Positions 42,301 through 64,000 of a stretch of 64,000 nt of DNA are shown piece by piece. The position numbers and the translations under genes are program-made. The notes below the pieces were generated by a model. That model was not told the origin of the DNA. It did no database searches and was given only the letters and a program-made list of their open reading frames with translations. The stretch comes from Amphiura filiformis (taxonomy: Eukaryota > Echinodermata > Ophiuroidea > Amphilepidida > Amphiuridae): the NCBI RefSeq assembly GCF_039555335.1, contig NC_092631.1:3227001-3291000 (forward strand), read 5' to 3'. Each line of letters begins with the position of its first letter. Position 1 is the stretch's first letter.

Positions 42301-42473
42301 TGCTCAAGAATGCATAAAAATACAGATTTTACCCTAAATGCAAGTTTTATCAGCCTAAGCATACAGCCCCTTTTTACAGTTCACCTACAATAAGCCATGG
42401 ATAAAATATCTCCTGACGAGCTTATGCATTGTTATCCAGAGATGCCACACAAATCTACCACAAACCACCCCCT
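39318..42473. other. Non-coding intergenic stretch
   Basis: No gene or clear transposon. Low-complexity tracts: poly(A) at 40257-40281, poly(T) at 40327-40340, a C17 run at about 40912-40928, and G runs at 41004-41045 that could form quadruplexes. Confidence 0.5.
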
Positions 42474-42657
42474 GGGCTATTCCAGTTGAAACCCATACAC
42501 CCCTATGTAAGACATGACTTTTAATCTTCCAACACAGGGAGTGTGAACTTCAAATGGGATTACCTGAATGAGTGATTCCATTTTAAATCTACACCCCCTG
42601 TGTGGAAGATTAAGGTTATATCTTCCACAGGGGAGTATGAATTTCAACTGGAATAGC
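42474..42657. repeat. GGCTATTCC palindromic MITE, copy 6
   Basis: Ends GGGCTATTCCAGTTGAAACC and GAATTTCAACTGGAATAGCC; the best-preserved copy. Confidence 0.85.
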
Positions 42658-44453
42658 CAAATGTGGCTCAAGTTTATTCCCAATACCAAAGTTTAGGAGC
42701 AAAGCATTGCAGTTACAAATTTAACCAAACAGAAATCCCAGCATTAGTGAACCCAAAATACCAATTTCAGAACCAGCTGGGTTCTTCATTGTCTTAATAT
42801 TACAATAAAAGCTGCCGCTGCAGTGATACAAACCTGAAGTTTATTCAGATGTTATACCCTAATAACATTATGTGAAAGAGTAAAATCCATTCATGTTGTA
42901 ATTAGTTGATGAGCATTCAGAACTCGCTTCAAATTTCAATAATGCAAATATTTTGTAAATACAAAATTCATCTTTTGACAGAAAATATTTCAAAAGCAAA
43001 AAGTGTTCTTTAAAATGTAACACGTCAAAAAAAATTAAACAAATTAAGAATTACAAGTTGTGAAAAAGAATTAAAACTTAATAATATAAAATAAAAGTAG
43101 CAAAAATACATTTTGGTAGTAGCAAGTCTCAAGTAACAGTAAGAGAAAGCTTTACAGAAAAAAAAATCATTTTTATTTTGAAAGCTGCAAGTAGTATTAA
43201 AATCAATTCACTTCAAAGCTATTTGGATTTAATGGTGTGAAACCAGCTCAAGCCGTTTCAACTCGTTACAATCGCAAACACGCGACACAAAAAAATTTCA
43301 AAAATGCTCCAACCAATAAAACATGTAGTTGGTCTACTCCTGATCTCCAATACATATCAAGATACGTGCTAAGTAGTACTACATTACTGCATTAAAAAGG
43401 TCAAAGGTGACATACTAAATACAGATCCAAGCCATGTTCAAGTTACTACAACATTTCAAGCGCTTTGGAAACGCCAAGTTTGAATACTACGCACTTTAAT
43501 ATACCACAAATTAAAACACACAATGGTGTACTCGATGAAACAGTCACTCATTTTTTCACATATTTTTTCTCTTTTTATGGTATTTTTCAGGTATACATTT
43601 TTTTCTTTCAAGTTGTTCACCTATATAATAATAATAATAATAATATCATTTTTTGAGACTATTCAAATGTCTCTCATAATACAGGTGCTCTTTTTCCATT
43701 TTTTTTTAGAAATTTTAAATATATGTGCCCTCCTTTGTTTTGTGTTCTTTGTCATTAGTGTGACAGTAAAAGGTTTCAAATTCTAGTTGTTTATATTTTT
43801 TCATGGTTTTGCTATTTTTTTGTACATTTTTTATATATTTTTTTATTATTTTATGTACTTTTTAAACATCACACCGGCTGACATTTTTTACACAGGATGC
43901 GTCCCACATTATGCTCACTAAGATGTTGCTTGGAACAAGCGCCCAAAACAATTGTAATTTTTTTTAACAGGCTTCAATCTCTTGAATCGCACAATGCAAT
44001 TGGCAATTAAGCACATGCAATGTTTACCAGATTCCTCTCTCCAAAACTGTAACACATGAGTGAGGAAATGTTCTTTACATAATTTTACAGGTCACTTGCA
44101 TATCTGACCAGGCGAGCCACTGTAAGGTAATAATTGCAAGCACTGCTTTTGTTGAATACATATAGTATTCTGCACCTTTCAACAGTTGGCTATTGGTGGG
44201 TATGCGACAGATGACCCGATTTGTGTGACCTGTGCAGTACACTTGTCCGTGCTGCACACAATGTTGCTGTATGATAAATGAACACAATATCAACATCATG
44301 TGCAGAATACGACGCAGGTCACACAGTTTTTGGAGATTCTAAGTACTTAGATCCTGCAAATGATCAACCAGATGTGTGTTAAGATTCGTTACATTTTTTG
44401 TTTTTTCTATTTTTTGGGTTGGATATCTCTTCTCTGACATCTTCATCAACGGT
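42658..44453 (-). other. Probable PABP 3' UTR and downstream flank
   Basis: Directly downstream of the PABP stop and gene-free. Several TTTATT words (AATAAA on the minus strand) occur, for example near 43842 and 43172, so the poly(A) site cannot be fixed. An (ATA)n run lies at 43626-43650. Confidence 0.4.
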
Positions 44454-59836
<15,383 letters not shown>

Positions 59837-59933
59837 TACTACACTTAAATTTCAGGGACTCAAGACAAGCGGTTTAGTAGGCCTATGATATGAAATGAGG
59901 TACATTCTAGCGGTACCTTATTTCTTATCATAA

Positions 59934-60500
59934 ACAGGGCTGGAAAAAATGAAAATTTCCCTGGAAGATGATCAAAATTTCCCATCAAAAAGACAAATTT
60001 CCCTCCAAATTCTTACGTATTTCTTTGTAAGGCCCTTCGCACTTGATTATTAGTTTCCTGTTAAAAGATTTTGAAAAAGGGACGTGGTGACTTTTAATTA
60101 TTAATTATCTTTTATTTTCTTTATTTAGTTTGAACTATTACAAGCAACTATTGACTCGTTTTGACTAGAGCGGGCATTTAATTATTTCACAACAATATGT
60201 GATTTTATAAATAAGTGAAGGTGGAGTTGTAGGCCTACTCTTTGTTCATCCATCATTTATATTGTTGATATTATTAAAGTCAGAAAATGGCAAGTAGAAG
60301 TAGTTGAAAGTTATTTTAAAGGAGAAAATTAGAAATATAACTAAAATAATTTATTATTTTGAGATTTTCAATTTTGGACGCGGGCGGTAAACAGGAAACT
60401 AATAATCAAGTGCGAAGGGCCTAAAGGAACTTAATTTCCCTCCAAACTTCCGAATTTCCAGGGAAGGAGCTTCCCACTTTCCACACTTTTTCCAGGCCTG
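59934..60500. mobile_element. hAT-like element, middle of the nest
   Basis: ATCATAAA at 59926-59933 and 60501-60508. Ends CAGGGCTGGAAAAA and TTTTTCCAGGCCTG. Interior has repeated AATTTCCCTCC words. Interrupted by the 60031-60421 element. Confidence 0.85.
60031..60421. mobile_element. PIF/Harbinger-like MITE, innermost
   Basis: TAA at 60028-60030 and 60422-60424. Ends GGCCCTTCGCACTTGATTAT and ATAATCAAGTGCGAAGGGCC are perfect inverted repeats, extended by TAGTTTCCTGTT. Confidence 0.9.
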
Positions 60501-61197
60501 ATCATAAATAACAAACCGCTTGTCTTGGGTCACTGAAATTCCAGTGTAGTAATTGGATAAATGGCTCATTCTTGTATTATGGGGTCCAATGGTGTCCGGT
60601 TATGACCGACACATAATTTGACCTGAATTTTGAAAACTGTAATAGTCCCAAACAGAAATGTTTGGTAGACTCATAACCGGTGCGATCTTACCTTTCCGAT
60701 GTTGATTAAGATACTTCTTGCATCGATCCCGAGATGCGGAAAACCAATAGTCATTTTGTCCCACATAAATGAATAAATAACAAAACCCCCGATCCCCGGT
60801 GGACTCACCAAAAGGTGACGTCACACCATATGATAAATCCCTTATCCGACTTGGGATCCCCTACCGGACCAAACTTGTAGGGGTGGCGGGGTCTGGGATA
60901 ATCAACATCGAAAGGTAAGATCGCGACCGGTTATGAGTCTACCAAACATTTCTGTTTGGGACTAGACTCAGTACACCGGTCGATCTTACCGCTTTCGATG
61001 TTGATTAAGATACTTCTTGCATCAACATCTGAAAGATCGATCTAGCAAGTAACCGACGGATGGAGGTACAAGATTGGTCAGCATCTGATCAGGGATCGGG
61101 AGCGGGTAACGATGGTTTTCGCGAGGTCAGAAAATATTTTCCCCCAACGGTCGGGAAACAAAAAAGGCCACGCGATCACAGACATAAACCTCCTTAC

Positions 61198-62540
61198 TTA
61201 ATAAGTTTGGTGGTTAAGAATAGCGACACTGGTTCTTACCATGCTGAGTATTCTGTATAGTCTGAAAACCTGGTACCCGTACACCACCGTAATATGATCG
61301 CCCGAACAATGTCCCGGTAAACCTCCCGCCCCGTCTCTGATTACTAACGTAAACGGAAGTATCGTAGAGAAGGGCGAAGGTGGCTTCCGGGACACCGCCT
61401 GCTAGATCTCCTCAAGGGACAACCGAACGGTATACCCAAGATGATGAGATAGCTCGTGTCGAGTGGGTCGTGGGGACGCGAAACCTTCGCGATCCCCGGA
61501 CCCCATCAACACCTGGACCAGCCATTGCGACAGCGGCTGGACCGAAAGGCTCTGTAAGGGTGATGAATGCGGTCGTGAGTCCTCGCAAGGCTTGTGTTCG
61601 GAAGAAATAGTGCTGCAGCGCCTTATCGGACACCCCAGCCTATCTTTGGCTTCAGCCGAACCTTGCCCAACCCTGGGGATTGGAGAGGGACGAATGTCGG
61701 TATGCACCGCGCCCGTCCGTAGTCACGAGAACAGAGCGCCGAAACAGTGTCGCTCCAGTGTTTGTGAACACGGAAGCTAACCTCGAGACCGTGTGCAACT
61801 CAGCACCGCCGTCCCGAAGCCAACGCCAAACCGGAAAGCCATCTTGAGAGTTACGTATTTAAGCATCGCTTTTGACGGAAGGTCAAAAGGGTGACCCTTA
61901 AAGTAATCTAAGACTGTGTTGGGATCCCTTAGGAGGATCACTTTCCTTTTGGTAGACACTCGCTGAACATACCGTCGAGGCGTGAGACTAATAAGGTAAC
62001 CATCGGCTATGATAGTCGACCCGCCTCGAAACCTCGGTGAATGGAGAGGACAGCTGACTTATAGCTGGCCCCAGTGGCCCGCTGAAGTCTTGCTTGGAAC
62101 TTTTCTGTCAGAAACTCGGAACTAGCAGCACAGAGGTTTCTAGCGGGAGAGCTATTTGTCTCATTGCACCAAGCGTAGTATGGAGCCAGACTCTGGCTAT
62201 ACGCACGGAGGGTAGACTTCCGTCTAGCCCGGCGATGAGAAAAACAGCTTCTGATGAAAAGTATCCCTCCGCTGCGTGTTCCTGGTAAGGGCCATGCAGC
62301 TAACTGCAGGTGCTCTAGTGATAGACTGGGTACCTCCGCTCCGGGCATCCGGAGTAGATCTGGTACTGGGAGTGCCAGCGGCCTTGCCGCTAGCAGAATG
62401 ACAATGCAGTCTTCCCACCCGATCTTGGCCACCACCCTCATGAGTAGTGAGATCGGAGGGACTGCATAAGCTGTCATCCTCCCCAGTCTATGGACAGAGC
62501 GCCCACGGTGAATGCTTGGGGTCCGCGACCCTTGAGCAGT
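61198..62540 (-). pseudogene. DIRS-like tyrosine recombinase, broken
   Basis: ALSIDWGGMTAYAVPPISLL and LQLAAWPLPGT (the linker typical of DIRS), STLRAYSQSLAPYYAWCNET (N-terminal SAM-like), DPNTVLDYFKGHPFDLPSKA, RTQALR, LTEPFGPAAVA and THSTRAISSSW (the recombinase H-x-x-R region), spread over three frames. Confidence 0.7.
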
Positions 62541-63244
62541 ACACCGGCAGTGGATGATTGCGATGAGATGCGAACAGATCTTTCGAGGGGTGGTACATCC
62601 CTTGAAGATCGCCTGAGCGACCGCGCGGAGTAAGGGACCATTCTGCTGGTCCCGACACCCTTCCTCGTGACAGATTGTGCGCGAGGATGCTGGTGACGCC
62701 CGCGATGTGTATCGCTCTCATCGTAATCTGCCTGAACTTGCACCACCCTATCAGGTGTCGTGCATGCAGGCTCAATCGTGGTGGCCCGGAGTCCCCTTGT
62801 CTGTTGGGGTAGGCTACCACGGTTGTGTTATCCGTCAGGACAACGGTATGTGATTCCACGATCACCTCCTCGTAAGCGAGGGAGGTTGATGTGAAACTCT
62901 GTCTCTATGGCCCCATAGGCCCGAGACGGAGTCTCGTGGATGTGGACCCCCAGCCCCGCTTTTGGCGCTATGGTCGTCACCACGTGACATACCGGGGTGC
63001 AGGAAACCTGACACCCTGGGTCAAATTGGGCTGATGGGTCCACCACCAGAGTTCCTCTCGCGCGATCTCCGACAACGGAACCGCGAGGGATATTGAGTGA
63101 CGACTGGGCCTGCAAGCAGGCTAGAAGGTGTAGTTGGGTAAGCCTAACGTAGAAACGGCAGTACAGTACGAGGTCTACCATACTGGCCATTAGGCCTACC
63201 ACCTTCATCCATGCCACAGCGGGTTTTGCCCGAGACTCGGCCAA
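62474..63244 (-). pseudogene. DIRS-like RT connection and RNase H, broken
   Basis: WMKVVGLMASMVDLVLYCRF and SAQFDPGC on the RT side, then TDNTTVVAYPNRQGDSGPPR, RAIHIAGVTSILAHNLSR and AEWSLTPR, the RNase H motifs of this class. Frames change near 62850 and 62540. Confidence 0.75.
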
Positions 63245-63247
63245 GAG

Positions 63248-63987
63248 TCAGGCACACCGCACCATGTTCGTCGCCCGCTCGGGTGGGAGCACCGCGAACC
63301 CCTCCGTGAGGGTGATCTGGGCCCCTACAAATAGTGGTGTCTGCGTCGGGACCACGCTGGACTTTTTGAGCTGATCAAAAATCCAGGGTCCCGCACCCCA
63401 CGGACTATCAACCCCATGAGACCCGTAGTCTTCAGTGGAGTGCGTCCGTATATGAGCCAAACGTCCAGGTAGCAACTGATGTTGACACCCCTGTGCTTCA
63501 GGTACGCTGCCACCGCTCTGACCAAGAGTGTTAAACACCCTGGGAGAGATGGACAGGCCGGATGGGCCGGTATCAAAACTGGTAATTTTGATCCTGTACC
63601 TAGAAGCGCAGATGCCTCCGATCTTGAGAGGCGATTGGCATATGCAGATAGGCGTCCGAGAGATCTAGCGATGTTGTTCCCATGCCCCTGATGGGGCAGG
63701 CTAGCACCGAGGCGAGAGTCCCCATTCTGAACCTCTTGGGCCTGAAGAACGTGTTCAACAGCCTGCGGTTCCGGATGGGGCTCCGTCGCCTGGGTCTTCC
63801 TTGGAGCCAATGGCTCCAAGATCACCCGTAGAACGGGGGTAGACCGGGACAATCGCCCGCTCGTGAGAAGCTGTGTGATCCCTGTCAGTAGTGCCCGACG
63901 CTGGGGGCCGTCTGACGGCACTACTGTGGACCTCTGAAATGTGCAGACGAATGTGGGGAGACTGGGTTGCCAGTCTGTAACCCCCAC
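63248..63987 (-). pseudogene. DIRS-like reverse transcriptase, broken
   Basis: Segments in different frames: VRAVAAYLKHRGVNISCYLD, DPGFLISSKSP, then TQTPLFVGAQITLTEGFAVL after a frameshift near 63330. The catalytic YxDD box reads YLDV (codon 63460-63462), so this copy would be inactive. The fingers region upstream is degenerate. Confidence 0.75.
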
Positions 63988-64000
63988 TCACCACTGACCA

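Larger units (their letters stand above)
59837..60555. mobile_element. Outermost element of a triple nest
   Basis: Arms CTACTACACTTAAATTTCAG and AAGACAAGCGGTTT on the left; AAACCGCTTGTCTT and CTGAAATTCCAGTGTAGTAA on the right. Interrupted by the 59934-60500 element. Confidence 0.7.
60641..64000 (-). mobile_element. DIRS-like tyrosine-recombinase retrotransposon, decayed, 5' end outside
   Basis: Order on the minus strand is RT, RNase H, then tyrosine recombinase, the DIRS arrangement. GC-rich compared with the surrounding intron. Terminal repeats at 60641-61025 include inverted copies of CAAACAGAAATGTTTGGTAG and direct copies of GATGTTGATTAAGATACTTC. Several frameshifts. Lies in PABP intron 1 in the same orientation as the gene. 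Confidence 0.8.

Noticed and set aside
61463..61780. 105-codon plus-strand frame
   Set aside because: Antisense to the tyrosine recombinase remnant of the DIRS-like element.

Overview
The window is eukaryotic (metazoan) nuclear DNA: spliced genes with GT-AG introns, AT-rich non-coding sequence and a very dense load of short transposons. Gene content and repeat style suggest an invertebrate deuterostome, possibly ambulacrarian; the species is inferred and cannot be proved from the window.

Two multi-exon genes could be read exon by exon, both on the minus strand. At 24269 down to 6492 is a complete nine-exon organic anion transporter of the OATP/SLCO4 type: 714 codons, an intact WVGAWW signature and a ten-cysteine Kazal-like loop. 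At 58505 down to 44454 are ten exons of a cytoplasmic poly(A)-binding protein, from the end of RRM1 to the C-terminal MLLE domain. Its first coding exon must lie upstream, beyond base 64000. Between them, on the plus strand, 35120-35335 holds a probable small single-pass membrane protein gene with a plausible second exon at 37031. It was not recognised.

The rest is mostly mobile DNA. Comparing element ends with target duplications gives several exact calls: TTA/TAA-flanked PIF/Harbinger-like elements (16534, 30354, 32496, 38483, 60031), 8-bp-flanked hAT-like elements (5262, 30590, 35797, 59934), TTAA-flanked piggyBac-like MITEs (651, 12379, 24860, 29263), and TA-flanked elements (8934, 19206, 23100, 35406, 57944). 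A palindromic MITE family with ends like GGGCTATTCCAGTTGAAA occurs seven times. Many elements are nested, and three insertions can be proved against an uninterrupted copy or arm in the same window.

The right end, 60641-64000, is a decayed DIRS-like tyrosine-recombinase retrotransposon on the minus strand, inside PABP intron 1. It has recognisable RT, RNase H and recombinase segments, several frameshifts and a mutated RT active site.

The most unusual structures are a giant inverted repeat (two 1.16-kb arms) filling one PABP intron, a nine-unit 108-bp satellite of TGACCT half-sites in OATP intron 1, a three-level nested insertion near 60000, and a tRNA-like sequence split by a Harbinger-like element. 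No CRISPR array, operon or other prokaryotic feature is present.
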